Assembly: GCF_027706725.1 (NCBI RefSeq)
Contig: NZ_JAQFWQ010000079.1
Span: 1 to 33,839, forward strand
Length of the DNA stretch: 33,839 bases
Direction: 5' to 3'
Origin: Nocardiopsis endophytica
GTDB lineage: Bacteria; Actinomycetota; Actinomycetes; Streptosporangiales; Streptosporangiaceae
The position numbers and the translations under genes are program-made. Numbering within the stretch: position 1 is the first letter of the stretch; each line of letters starts with the position of its first letter. Positions 14,422 to 22,378 of this stretch are shown piece after piece. Below the pieces are notes generated by a model. That model was given only the letters and a program-made list of their open reading frames with translations, made no database searches and was not told the DNA's origin.

Positions 14422-15273
14422 ATGGCCGCCGAGCCGAGCCCGGAACCGCCGCCGGAGCAGGGCCCCGGAACCGAGCTGGTGCCCGCCGGGCGTGAGGACG
14501 CGGGGGAGCTCGTCGGCGCCATCATCGCCGACGACGGCGCCGATCCGCGCCGGCGCGCCGGGCTGATCGCGCGCCTGGCCCGCGCCCTGGGGCAGGGGGC
14601 GCGTGCGGCCGGGGTGCGCGGCGCGGCGGGCGGGCGCTGGCTGGCCGACGTGTTCGCCGACGAGATCGCCCCCCGCATCCCCGTGCGCGACCTGGAGACC
14701 CTGGCCCGCCACCACAAGGGCCTGACCGGCGAGGAGCTGGCCGACGCGCTGGTGCGCAACGCCGCCAACACCACCACCGCGGTCGGCGCGGCCGGAGGGG
14801 CGCTGGCGGCCGCCCAGTTCACCGCCCCGCCGCTGCTGCTGACCGCCCCCGCCCAACTGGTGGCCGAGACGGTGGTGGTCGCCGCGGTCGAGGTGAAGCT
14901 GATCGGCGAGCTGCACGAGGCGTACGGGGCGCGCGCCGACGGGGGAGCGGTGCGGCGCCACGCCGGGTACGTGCAGGCGTGGGCCTACCGCCGGGGCGTC
15001 GACCCGCTGTCGGCGGGGGAGTCCATCACCGCGGCCCTGGGGGCGGCGGCCAAGGTGGCGCTGCGCAAGCGGCTCATGCGGGTGCTGGGGCGGCACATGA
15101 CCACGCTCGGCCCGTACCTGACCGGCGCCGTCGCGGGCGGGACCCTCAACCGCACGGCGACACTGGCGCTGGCCAAGGCGGTCCGCAAGGACCTGGCGAA
15201 GACGGCCGTGGGCCCGGGGCGGGGGGCCGGGGCCCTGGCGGGCGACCTGAAGGCCCTGGACCAGGGGGCCTAG
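14422..15273 (+). CDS. Conserved actinobacterial helical protein of unknown function
   Basis: The 283 residues are Ala-rich and largely helical. I do not recognise a named domain, though proteins of this look sit near dut in other actinomycetes. Residues 1-40 are Pro/Glu-rich and probably disordered. A hydrophobic, small-residue stretch at about 117-160 (TTTAVGAAGGALAAAQFTAPPLLLTAPAQLVAETVVVAAVEVKLI) could cross or lie on the membrane. A second one near 215-250 (LGPYLTGAVAGGTLNRTATLALAKAV) follows. The conserved-looking EVKLIGELHEAYG and GYVQAWAYRRGVDP lie between them. The ATG at 14422 follows GAGGAGGAC. It is upstream-separated from DUF4193 by a terminator and convergent with the DUF4235 gene. 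Confidence 0.75.
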   Translation: MAAEPSPEPPPEQGPGTELVPAGREDAGELVGAIIADDGADPRRRAGLIARLARALGQGARAAGVRGAAGGRWLADVFADEIAPRIPVRDLETLARHHKGLTGEELADALVRNAANTTTAVGAAGGALAAAQFTAPPLLLTAPAQLVAETVVVAAVEVKLIGELHEAYGARADGGAVRRHAGYVQAWAYRRGVDPLSAGESITAALGAAAKVALRKRLMRVLGRHMTTLGPYLTGAVAGGTLNRTATLALAKAVRKDLAKTAVGPGRGAGALAGDLKALDQGA

Positions 15274-15566
15274 GACGTGTTCCTCGGAGGCGTTTCGACC
15301 AGCGGGCGGCCGTCGCCCTACTGCGCCGGCTTCGCCGTGTCGGCGCAGCGGGGCCCGGGCTCCGCTCGCAGGACGGGGCGCGAAGTCCATCCTGGTCGGC
15401 TGCTCGAGCGTCCCGGCGCAGAGAGCGTCGTCCTGGTGGTCGCGAGCCGAAAATGCTCCGAGAACCACGCCCTAGCGCCCTTTCCGGAGTCCTCCCGTTC
15501 GGCCCCTTCTGCCGTTGACCTCGGGGAGTGCGCCCGTGATCCCGGGGGAGACGCCCCCAAGAGCCC
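15274..15566. other. Gene-free stretch with a dyad and a half repeat element
   Basis: After the stop codon, CTGCGCCG (15321-15328) pairs with CGGCGCAG (15341-15348), a possible terminator. At 15513-15527 CGTTGACCTCGGGGA matches the left arm of the GATCTCGGG inverted-repeat family, but no good right arm follows, so it looks like a decayed copy. Nothing else is recognisable. Confidence 0.4.
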
Positions 15567-15730
15567 GCGCGGACAGGCGGGCGGACCGCAGGGTGCCCAG
15601 CTCCGCCGACTCCTTCGCCGAACGCCGCCCCTGCGTCGTTGATCTCGGGAAAAGCGCCCCTAAAACCGGCCCGGAAGCGTCGTTTCTCCCGAGATCAACG
15701 CCGAGTACGCACGCGTGTCCGCGCGCCTTC
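15567..15730. repeat. Dispersed 164-bp repeat (copy B) with internal inverted repeat
   Basis: It matches 23234-23396 along its whole length, from GCGCGGAC to GCGCGCCTTC. The core is CGTTGATCTCGGGA (15637-15650) and its exact complement TCCCGAGATCAACG (15687-15700), with further partial pairing inward. Similarity extends well outside the inverted repeat, so this is a mobile or duplicated unit rather than chance terminators. It sits between two convergent genes. Confidence 0.85.
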
Positions 15731-15793
15731 CGATGCTCGGGGTGAACGTCCGTGAAGACCGTGCCGGTGGCGTCGTTCCTCCCGAGATCGACG
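15731..15793. repeat. Degenerate inverted repeat of the same family (copy G)
   Basis: CGATGCTCGGGGTGAACG (15731-15748) is a worn left arm and CGTTCCTCCCGAGATCGACG (15774-15793) a good right arm. The bases before the right arm resemble those in copies B and C. It abuts copy B directly, as if two elements were inserted side by side. Confidence 0.65.
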
Positions 15794-15847
15794 GGGATGC
15801 CGGGCCCGGTGCGGCGGGGCCCCGGACGGGCCCCGCCTACGCGGCGG

Positions 15848-16129
15848 TCAGGCCTCCGCGAGCGCCTTGCGGTCCTCGCGGGGCATCATCCGCTTGTGCG
15901 CGGCGCGCACCGCCAGCACGCGGGCCACCTCCATGCCGACGCCGGTCAGCACCGCCCAGCCCAGGGCCTCGCCCAGGCCGACGTCCAGGGACTCGGGGTC
16001 GGTCGGCGGCTCCTTGCCGGTCGCCTGGGTCCAGGCGAAGGTCAGCGCCTTGCGGGCGGCGAAGCCGGCCGCGAGCGCCGCGACGCCGCCGACGATCTGC
16101 GCCGCGATGTCACCGTCTTTCTTAGCCAT
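15848..16129 (-). CDS. DUF4235 small membrane protein
   Basis: This 93-residue protein starts [33 protein letters not shown]. That is a glycine-zipper-like transmembrane helix (about 9-30), then a short loop with [41 protein letters not shown], a second helix (about 52-76), and a basic tail. The layout fits DUF4235, small actinobacterial inner-membrane proteins of unknown role. The ATG at 16129 is taken because the hydrophobic domain starts there, and the upstream in-frame extension is Pro/Arg-rich and not protein-like. No strong ribosome site is seen. It is divergent from valS (176 bp apart) and convergent with the helical protein gene. Confidence 0.85.
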   Translation of the reverse strand: MAKKDGDIAAQIVGGVAALAAGFAARKALTFAWTQATGKEPPTDPESLDVGLGEALGWAVLTGVGMEVARVLAVRAAHKRMMPREDRKALAEA

Positions 16130-16293
16130 GTGGGTACCGGTCGCTCTCCATCGGTCGTTTCGGTGCGGCTGGACACCGTCGTCGGGCCCATCCTTCCACG
16201 CGCCGCCCGGCCGCCGGCGACCGGCCGGGGCGGGTCGCGCCACACCGCCGCCGGGGCACCGGAAACCGGGAGCGAGCAGGGCCGCAGAGCCAA

Positions 16294-16299
16294 TACCAT
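16294..16299 (+). promoter_or_regulatory. -10 box of a probably leaderless valS transcript
   Basis: TACCAT ends six bases before the A of the valS ATG at 16306. Transcription would then begin at or next to the start codon itself. There is no ribosome-binding site in front of the ATG, which fits a leaderless mRNA. Confidence 0.5.
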
Positions 16300-16305
16300 T
16301 GCCCC

Positions 16306-18879
16306 ATGACCAACCGCTCTCGTTCCTTCCGCGTGCCCGACAAGCCCTCGCTCGACGGTATCGAGGCGAAGTGGGTAGACGTCTGGGACGAGTCCGGCGT
16401 CTACCGCTTCGACCGCACCAAGAGCCGCGACGAGATCTTCTCGATCGACACCCCTCCGCCCACGGTCTCGGGGTCGCTGCACATCGGCCACGCCTTCTCC
16501 TACACCCACACCGACCTGGTCGCCCGCTACCAGCGGATGCGGGGCAAGTCGGTGTTCTACCCGATGGGCTGGGACGACAACGGCCTGCCCACCGAGCGCC
16601 GGGTGCAGAACTACTACGGCGTGCGCTGCGACCCGTCGATCCCGTACGACCCGGACTTCTCCCCGCCGGCCAAGCCCGACCCCAAGCGCCAGGTCCCCGT
16701 CTCCCGCCGCAACTTCATCGAGCTGTGCGAGCGCCTCACCGCCGAGGACGAGAAGGTCTTCGAGGGCGTGTGGCGCCGCATGGGCCTGAGCGTGGACTGG
16801 ACCCACACCTACGCCACGATCGACGACGGGTCCCGCGCCGCCGCGCAGCGGGCGTTCCTGCGCAACCTGGCCCGCGGCGAGGCCTACATGGCCGAGGCGC
16901 CCACCCTGTGGGACGTCACCTTCCGCACCGCCGTGGCCCAGGCCGAGCTGGAGGACCGGGAGCGCACCGGCGCCTACCACAAGGTCGCCTTCCACCGCCC
17001 CGACGGCACCCCGGTGCACATCGAGACCACCCGCCCCGAGCTGATCCCGGCCTGCGTCGCCCTGGTCGCCCACCCCGACGACGAGCGCTACCAGGACCTG
17101 TTCGGCGGCACCGTCACCTCTCCGGTGTTCGGGGTGGAGGTGCCGGTCAAGTCGCACTGGCTCGCCGAGCCCGACAAAGGGTCGGGCATCGCCATGATCT
17201 GCACCTTCGGCGACACCACCGACGTCACCTGGTGGCGGGAGCTGCAGCTGGAGACGCGGCCCATCGTCGGCTGGGACGGGCGCATCATCTCCGACCCGCC
17301 GCCCGGCATCGGCTCCGAGGCGGCCCGCGAGGCCTACGCCCGGCTCGCCGGTGCGACCGTGCACACCGCCCGCGAGCGCATGGTGGAGATGCTGCGCGAG
17401 TCCGGCGACCTGGTCGGCGAGCCCACCCCCACCACCCGGCCGGTCAAGTTCTACGAGAAGGGCGACAAGCCCCTCGAGGTCGTCACCACCCGCCAGTGGT
17501 ACATCCGCAACGGCGGGCGCGACGCCGACGTGCGCGACCGCCTGCTGGCGCGCGGCCGGGAGCTGCAGTGGCACCCCGACCACATGCGCTCGCGCTACGA
17601 GCACTGGGTCGAGGGCCTCAACGGCGACTGGCTCATCAGCCGCCAGCGGTTCTTCGGCGTGCCCTTCCCCGTCTGGTATCCGCTCGACGGCGACGGCAAC
17701 CCGCGCTACGACGAGCCCATCGTCCCCGACGAGGCGGCCCTGCCGGTCGACCCCAGCTCCGAGGCCCCGGCCGGGTACACCGAGGAGCAGCGCGGCGAGC
17801 CCGGCGGGTTCACCGGCGACCCCGACATCATGGACACCTGGGCCACCTCGTCGCTGTCCCCGCAGATCGCCGGGGGCTGGGAGCGCGACGAGGACCTGTT
17901 CTCCCGCGTCTTCCCGATGGACCTGCGCCCCCAGGGCCAGGACATCATCCGCACCTGGCTGTTCTCCACGGTGGTGCGGGCCGACTTCGAGAACGGGTGC
18001 CTGCCCTGGCGCACCGCGGCGATCTCCGGGTGGATCCTCGACCCGGACCGCAAGAAGATGTCCAAGTCCAAGGGCAACGTCGTCACCCCGATCGACCTGC
18101 TGGAGCGCTACAGCTCCGACGCCATCCGGTACTGGGCGGCCAGCGGGCGCCTGGGCACCGACACCGCCCTGGACGAGGGGCAGATGAAGGTCGGGCGCCG
18201 GCTGAGCATCAAGATCCTCAACGCGACCAAGTTCGCGCTGTCGGTCGCTGGGGAGGACGCCGCCGACCGGCCCGAGGCGGTCACCGAGCCGCTGGACCGG
18301 TCCATGCTGGCGGCCCTGGCCGAGGTCGTCGAGGACGCCACCGCCGCGTTCGAGGCCTACGACCACACCCGCGCCCTGGAGCGGGCCGAGCGGTTCTTCT
18401 GGGAGTTCTGCGACGACTACCTGGAGCTGGTCAAGGCCCGCGCCTACGAGGAGGGCACCGCCGAGAGCGCCTCGGCCCGCGCCGCCCTGCTCCAGGCGCT
18501 GTCGGTGATCCAGCGGCTGTTCGCGCCGTTCCTGCCGTTCACCGCCGAAGAGGTGTGGTCCTGGTGGCGCGAGGGCTCGGTGCACGCCGCCTCCTGGCCG
18601 CAGGCCGCCGATGTGCGCGCCGCCGCGGTCGACGGGGACCCGGCCGTGCTGGAGGCCGCCTCCGCCGTGCTGCGCGCGGTGCGCAAGTCCAAGTCCGAGG
18701 CGAAGCTGTCGATGCGCGCCGAGGTGGAGCGGGTGGCCGTGCGCGGCAAGCACGTGGCCCGCGCCCGGGTCGCCGAGGGCGACATCCGCGCCGCCGGCCG
18801 GGCCGCCGCCCTGGACTTCGAGGAGAGCGACGCCGAGGAGCTCTCGGTGGAGGTGACCCTCCCCCCGGCCGCGGAGTAG
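16306..18879 (+). CDS. valS: Valyl-tRNA synthetase
   Basis: This 857-residue class I synthetase charges tRNA-Val. The HIGH motif is at 59-62 ([10 protein letters not shown]) and KMSKS is near 584-588 ([17 protein letters not shown]). The CP1 editing domain is recognisable by [11 protein letters not shown], and an anticodon-binding helical domain occupies about 670-800. The [13 protein letters not shown] and [20 protein letters not shown] wording marks the ValRS form used by Streptomyces and relatives, which is closer to the archaeal-type branch than to the E. coli enzyme. That statement comes from memory of the families. The long C-terminal coiled coil of E. coli ValRS is absent. The start at 16306 fits the family N-terminus, and a -10 box just upstream suggests a leaderless message. 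dut follows after 11 bp. Confidence 0.96.
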   Translation: MTNRSRSFRVPDKPSLDGIEAKWVDVWDESGVYRFDRTKSRDEIFSIDTPPPTVSGSLHIGHAFSYTHTDLVARYQRMRGKSVFYPMGWDDNGLPTERRVQNYYGVRCDPSIPYDPDFSPPAKPDPKRQVPVSRRNFIELCERLTAEDEKVFEGVWRRMGLSVDWTHTYATIDDGSRAAAQRAFLRNLARGEAYMAEAPTLWDVTFRTAVAQAELEDRERTGAYHKVAFHRPDGTPVHIETTRPELIPACVALVAHPDDERYQDLFGGTVTSPVFGVEVPVKSHWLAEPDKGSGIAMICTFGDTTDVTWWRELQLETRPIVGWDGRIISDPPPGIGSEAAREAYARLAGATVHTARERMVEMLRESGDLVGEPTPTTRPVKFYEKGDKPLEVVTTRQWYIRNGGRDADVRDRLLARGRELQWHPDHMRSRYEHWVEGLNGDWLISRQRFFGVPFPVWYPLDGDGNPRYDEPIVPDEAALPVDPSSEAPAGYTEEQRGEPGGFTGDPDIMDTWATSSLSPQIAGGWERDEDLFSRVFPMDLRPQGQDIIRTWLFSTVVRADFENGCLPWRTAAISGWILDPDRKKMSKSKGNVVTPIDLLERYSSDAIRYWAASGRLGTDTALDEGQMKVGRRLSIKILNATKFALSVAGEDAADRPEAVTEPLDRSMLAALAEVVEDATAAFEAYDHTRALERAERFFWEFCDDYLELVKARAYEEGTAESASARAALLQALSVIQRLFAPFLPFTAEEVWSWWREGSVHAASWPQAADVRAAAVDGDPAVLEAASAVLRAVRKSKSEAKLSMRAEVERVAVRGKHVARARVAEGDIRAAGRAAALDFEESDAEELSVEVTLPPAAE

Positions 18880-18882
18880 GCT
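18877..18882 (+). promoter_or_regulatory. Possible internal -10 box for dut, overlapping the valS stop
   Basis: TAGGCT overlaps the valS stop codon (TAG at 18877) and lies 8 bases before the dut GTG. No ribosome site precedes that GTG. dut may therefore have its own leaderless promoter in addition to read-through from valS. Confidence 0.35.
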
Positions 18883-18890
18883 CGGCGGAT

Positions 18891-19388
18891 GTGAGCAACG
18901 AGGACCCCAGTACCGACGGCCGCGGCGGCCGGGCGCCCCTGACGGTGCCCGTCCGCCGCCTCGACCCCGACCTGCCGCTGCCCTCCTACGCCCATCCGGG
19001 CGACGCCGGCGCCGACCTGGTCAGCGCCGAGGACGTGCGGCTCGGCCCCGGTGAGCGCGCCACCGTGCGCACCGGGATCGCCCTGGCGCTGCCGGACGGG
19101 TACGCCGCGTTCGTGCACCCCCGCTCGGGGCTGGCCGCCCGGTGCGGTGTCACCCTGGTCAACGCCCCCGGCACGGTGGACGCCGGGTACCGCGGCGAGA
19201 TCAAGGTGACGCTGATCAACACCGACCTGGGCGAGCCGGTCAAGCTGTCCCGCGGCGACCGGATCGCCCAGTTGGTGATCCAGCGGGTCGAGCGTGCGGT
19301 GTTCGCCGAGGCGGATGAGCTTCCCGACTCCCGGCGCGGCCGGGGCGGGTTCGGGTCCACCGGCGGTTTCGCGGCCGGGGACAGATGA
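18891..19388 (+). CDS. dut: dUTP diphosphatase (dUTPase, trimeric)
   Basis: The enzyme hydrolyses dUTP to dUMP and pyrophosphate, keeping uracil out of DNA and feeding dTMP synthesis. The 165-residue protein has the trimeric-dUTPase motifs in order: PGDAGADL (36-43), [11 protein letters not shown] (76-86), [14 protein letters not shown] with catalytic Asp97 (91-104), [10 protein letters not shown] (121-130), and the P-loop-like [11 protein letters not shown] (149-159). The N-terminal 15 or so residues are an extra, charged extension. The GTG at 18891 starts 11 bp after the valS stop. The overlapping ATG at 18889 is out of frame. The DUF3710 gene follows by 17 bp, so valS-dut-DUF3710 is probably one operon. 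Confidence 0.95.
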   Translation: MSNEDPSTDGRGGRAPLTVPVRRLDPDLPLPSYAHPGDAGADLVSAEDVRLGPGERATVRTGIALALPDGYAAFVHPRSGLAARCGVTLVNAPGTVDAGYRGEIKVTLINTDLGEPVKLSRGDRIAQLVIQRVERAVFAEADELPDSRRGRGGFGSTGGFAAGDR

Positions 19389-19405
19389 CGGGAGAGGTGT
19401 GAGGC

Positions 19406-20185
19406 GTGTTCGGACGCCGCAAGAAGAGCGAGAAGACCGGCGCCGACGCGGTGGAGGAGTCCCCCGCGGGTGCGGCTCCCGCCGACGAGCCGGAGAAGGA
19501 GGCCGACCGGCACCGCGTGCTCGGGCCGTGGGACCCCTCCGAGGACGTGCCCGAGTACCCCAGGGTCGACCTGGGCTGCCTGCGGGTCCCGGTGGGCGAC
19601 CGCACCCAGATCCGGTTCGACATGACGCCGGAGAACCGGATCATCGGGGTGAGCCTGATCGACGGCCCCTCCATGGTGCAGGTGCAGGCGTTCGCCGCGC
19701 CCAAGACCAGCGGCCTGTGGGACGAGATGCGTGAGGAGCTCGTCGAGCAGATCACCAAGCAGGGCGGCAGGGTCGACCCCTTCGACGGCGCCTTCGGCCC
19801 GGAGCTGCGCGCGGTCGTGCCGGTGCAGGGCAAGAAGGACGAGGAGGGGCGGCAGCTCGGCCAGCCCATGCGGTTCATCGGGGTGGACGGTCCCCGGTGG
19901 GTGCTGCGCGGGGTGATCCGCGGCGAGGGCGCGGTCAAGCCCGAGGTCATGGCCAAGGTGGAAGAGGTCTTCCAGAAGATCGTGGTGGTGCGCGGGGACG
20001 ACCCGGTGCCGCCGCGGGAGATGCTCAAGATCACCGTGCCCAAGGAGATCCAGGAGCAGATCAAGGCCCAGCAGGCCAAGCGCGCCGAGCAGGCGGCGGG
20101 GGCGGGCACCCGTCCCGCGCAGGCGGAGGCCCCCGACCCGGCCGACGGTGGCGCCGCAGCCGACGAGACGGCCCGCAAGGCCTGA
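19406..20185 (+). CDS. DUF3710 protein
   Basis: This 259-residue protein begins MFGRRKKSEKTG and has the DUF3710 core at about 40-215: GPWDPSEDVPEYPRVDLGCLRVP, LWDEMREELVEQI, and GVDGPRWVLRGVIRGEGA. DUF3710 is an actinobacterial family of unknown function that regularly sits behind dut. There is no signal or membrane helix. Residues 1-38 and 218-259 are charged or Ala-rich and probably flexible. The GTG at 19406 is preceded by GGAGAGGTGTGAGG. Its last codons (ACGGCCCGCAAGGCCTGA) are the first unit of a tandem repeat that continues past the stop, so the exact C-terminus may be evolutionarily unstable. Confidence 0.92.
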   Translation: MFGRRKKSEKTGADAVEESPAGAAPADEPEKEADRHRVLGPWDPSEDVPEYPRVDLGCLRVPVGDRTQIRFDMTPENRIIGVSLIDGPSMVQVQAFAAPKTSGLWDEMREELVEQITKQGGRVDPFDGAFGPELRAVVPVQGKKDEEGRQLGQPMRFIGVDGPRWVLRGVIRGEGAVKPEVMAKVEEVFQKIVVVRGDDPVPPREMLKITVPKEIQEQIKAQQAKRAEQAAGAGTRPAQAEAPDPADGGAAADETARKA

Positions 20186-20250
20186 GGCGGCGGCCCGCGA
20201 GCCCTGAGGGCGGCCCGCAAGGCTTGAAGGGCGGCCCGCAAGGCCTGAAG
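20169..20250. repeat. Four tandem 20-22 bp repeats spanning the DUF3710 stop codon
   Basis: Units start at 20169, 20191, 20211 and 20232, each a version of CGGCCCGCAAGGCCTGAGG. The first encodes the protein's last residues and stop. The other three follow in the untranslated region, each with its own TGA. The pattern suggests replication slippage that duplicated the gene end. The 20251-20520 stretch after it holds nothing recognisable. Confidence 0.85.
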
Positions 20251-20520
20251 GGGGCGGCGGCCGGGGCGGTGCACCTCCTCCCGGCCGTGTCCTCCCTCGG
20301 CCATGGGCGACGACGGAGGTCGGCGGCCTGTGCGGTAGTGCTGTCGGGCGCGGCGCGTGTGCGTGGTCGCCGGAGATGGCGGCGACGGAGTGAGCGGGCC
20401 GGTTCCCGGGCCCTGCCTGCCGGGCGGCGGACCGCGGGTGGTCCGGGTGGTCCCGCGACCAAGTGGGCGCATGGCCGCCCGCGCCCATGGTGGCCGCCGC
20501 CCCGGCGCGCCCCTACTCCG

Positions 20521-20584
20521 CGATGATCTCGACGGAAGTGCTGTCATTTTGGTGGTTTTGGCAGCACTCTCGTCGAGATCATCG
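20521..20584. repeat. 23-bp inverted repeat (copy D)
   Basis: CGATGATCTCGACGGAAGTG at 20521-20540 and three further bases (to 20543) pair with 20562-20584 at 21 of 23 positions. The 18-base loop is T- and G-rich (TCATTTTGGTGGTTTTGG). The tip GATGATCTCG resembles the GATCTCGGG family. It lies between the convergent DUF3710 and serpin genes and could terminate both. Confidence 0.8.
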
Positions 20585-20715
20585 CCGAAGAGGGGCGGGC
20601 GGGGGTGGGGGCATCTTGGGTGGTGATATCGACACCTGATCTGCCTGAAAGCGTCGATTTCACGACGCGGGATGCCCGGACCTCACGTCCCCTGTCCAGT
20701 ATGCCCGGTATGTGC
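20580..20715. repeat. Dispersed intergenic repeat, copy 2
   Basis: It matches 1-136 (landmarks GGGTGGTGATATCGAC, AGCGTCGATTTCACGAC, GGTATGT). It starts in the right arm of the inverted repeat at 20521-20584, which suggests that hairpin and conserved flank form one larger unit. Confidence 0.75.
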
Positions 20716-20735
20716 CGCCCGGGCGCCCCCCTCCG

Positions 20736-20799
20736 CGATGATCTCGGGGAACTCGGGGTAAAAACGGACACGATAAGCCCGACTTCCCCGAGATCAACG
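20736..20799. repeat. Inverted repeat of the GATCTCGGG family (copy E)
   Basis: CGATGATCTCGGGGAA (20736-20751) pairs with TTCCCCGAGATCAACG (20784-20799) at 15 of 16 positions, around a 32-base, A-rich interior. It lies about 90 bp beyond the end of the serpin gene. Confidence 0.8.
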
Positions 20800-20887
20800 A
20801 GGGGGCGGCGGTGCGGGGGTGTTGTCCGGGGGCCGAGGGGAATGGCGCCAGCGGATGCGGCCCGGCCTTCGGCGTCTCCGGGGCCGG

Positions 20888-22003
20888 TCAGGTGGCCGGG
20901 CCCGGGTCCTCGGGCTCGGTGATGCCGCCTGCGAACAGGGCGGCGCCGTTGCGGCGCAGGATGAACGCGAACGGGCGGTCCGCGATGAACTCTTCGGGCC
21001 GGGGCGGCGGGGCGAGTGAGGCCGTGCGCATCACGACCGCCGTGGCCGCCGCGCCCTCGGCGCCCTTCTCGTCCACGCGCAGGCGCGCCTGGTGCACCAC
21101 CTCGTCGATGAGCAGGCGGCGGTCGACGATGCCGGACAGGTCGCTGTCGCCGGTGAACACCGTTGGGGCGCCCGCGTCGGACAGGGCCGACGACAGCAGC
21201 GAGCGGCCGGTGATCTCGAACCGGGGCAGCGCCAGGCGCACCTGGGCCGGGGTGGCGGACGCGTACAGGCGCTCCAGGACGGCGGAGGAGGGCAGCGGCG
21301 CGGTGTCGGCGTCGTCGGCCCTCTCGGGCGGCAGGAGCACGTCGAGGTAGAGGCCCTCCCCGCCGACGAGGGTGGCCATGGCCCAGCCGTCGGAGCGGGC
21401 GAGGGGCATCTCGCCGCGGCGGTGCATCATGGGGGTGTCGACCGGGCCGCCGGGGGCGTGGAAGCGGGCGGGTGCGGTGGCGCCCGGGTCGAAGGGGACG
21501 GTCCACGACAGGCGGACCCACAGCGCGTTCAGCAGCATCGCCTGGGTGGAGGAGGCCACGTCGCCCGGCTGGAGGAGTTCGGGGATCAGGCCCCGGGTGA
21601 GTTCGCCGACCTCGGTGTTGGCGGCCTTGCGGACGCCTTCGGGGTCGTTCGCGAAGTCGGCGGTGCGCACCGAGGACGCGCGGCGGCCGGCGAGGCGCGC
21701 GGAGAAGCCGGGGTCGACCTTGAGGCCCTCGCGGATCCAGAGGGAGGTGGCCGACTCCAGTTCGGGGGCGCCGGTGCCGCCCGGTTCGAGTGCCTCGGCC
21801 AGGGCGTCGAGGTGCCCGGTGAGCCCGGCGCCGAGCAGGGCTTCCAGCTCCGAGCGGGTGCGGCCCCGGGTCCCGGTGGCGACGAGCCCCAGCGCCTCGC
21901 CGACGGAGAAGGGCGACCACACGCGCGAGCCGCCGCGCAGGCGGGCGTCGAGGGTGAGCGCGAAGGACAGGTGGTCGGGGTGGAGCGGGGTGCGTCGTCC
22001 CAT
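20888..22003 (-). CDS. Serpin-family protease inhibitor
   Basis: This 371-residue protein has a full-length serpin fold pattern: NVWSPFSV-like VWSPFSVGEAL (28-38), LLNALWVRLSWTVPF (157-171) for NAxYFKGxWxxPF, and the C-terminal RPFAFILRRNGAALFAGGI. The reactive-centre loop hinge EKGAEGAAAT (312-321) has the small residues needed for loop insertion, so it should inhibit rather than merely resemble. Counting 17 residues from Glu312 puts P1 at Ala328 and P1' at Ser329, predicting elastase- or subtilisin-like targets. Arg326 is two residues away if the loop length differs. No signal peptide is seen, so an intracellular role is suggested. Thermopin of Thermobifida fusca is the best-known relative in this family of bacteria. 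The ATG at 22003 has GGAGG eight bases upstream. Confidence 0.92.
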   Translation of the reverse strand: MGRRTPLHPDHLSFALTLDARLRGGSRVWSPFSVGEALGLVATGTRGRTRSELEALLGAGLTGHLDALAEALEPGGTGAPELESATSLWIREGLKVDPGFSARLAGRRASSVRTADFANDPEGVRKAANTEVGELTRGLIPELLQPGDVASSTQAMLLNALWVRLSWTVPFDPGATAPARFHAPGGPVDTPMMHRRGEMPLARSDGWAMATLVGGEGLYLDVLLPPERADDADTAPLPSSAVLERLYASATPAQVRLALPRFEITGRSLLSSALSDAGAPTVFTGDSDLSGIVDRRLLIDEVVHQARLRVDEKGAEGAAATAVVMRTASLAPPPRPEEFIADRPFAFILRRNGAALFAGGITEPEDPGPAT

Positions 22004-22378
22004 GCACTGCCTCCAGGGGCCGGGTCCGCGGTCTGCGGCCCACAGTAGGCGCCGGTCGACGGGATGTCACAGGGGGCAGGTCCGGGAGTGTGCGAGGGTT
22101 CCGTCCGCTGGGACGAGCACCGTTCGGAGGCCCGGGCGGGGTCGGAGACGGTCCGATCGCGCAGTCGGCTCGGAGGGCGCGGGGGCACCGTTGGCCCTGG
22201 ACCCGCCCCGACTCCGGGGGCCTGGCTGGAGCGCTGCTCGTCCGCGGCGGCCGAAGGGGTGCCCGATGACTGCGGTCGTGTCCGTGGTACGCCGGGTGGA
22301 ACCCGGGCGGGGCCGCCGTGCGTTGCCCTAGGGTGGGGAGGCGACGAGCAGGAGTTTCGCAGGACGGGCGGGAGCCGT
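22004..22378. promoter_or_regulatory. Divergent region between serpin and DUF3159 genes
   Basis: This 375-bp gene-free stretch has TAGGGT at 22329-22334, a good -10 box for the rightward gene with a leader of about 38 nt. No firm -35 box or operator could be found. The serpin promoter is not evident. Confidence 0.35.

Noticed and set aside
15318-15560. Possible 80-residue minus-strand protein, considered as a transposase remnant
   Set aside because: No transposase motif or terminal repeats are visible, and it lies next to repeat elements in non-coding sequence.
16042-18753. Minus-strand open frame of about 900 codons opposite valS
   Set aside because: The translation is low-complexity, it lies wholly antisense to valS, and it has no start signals.
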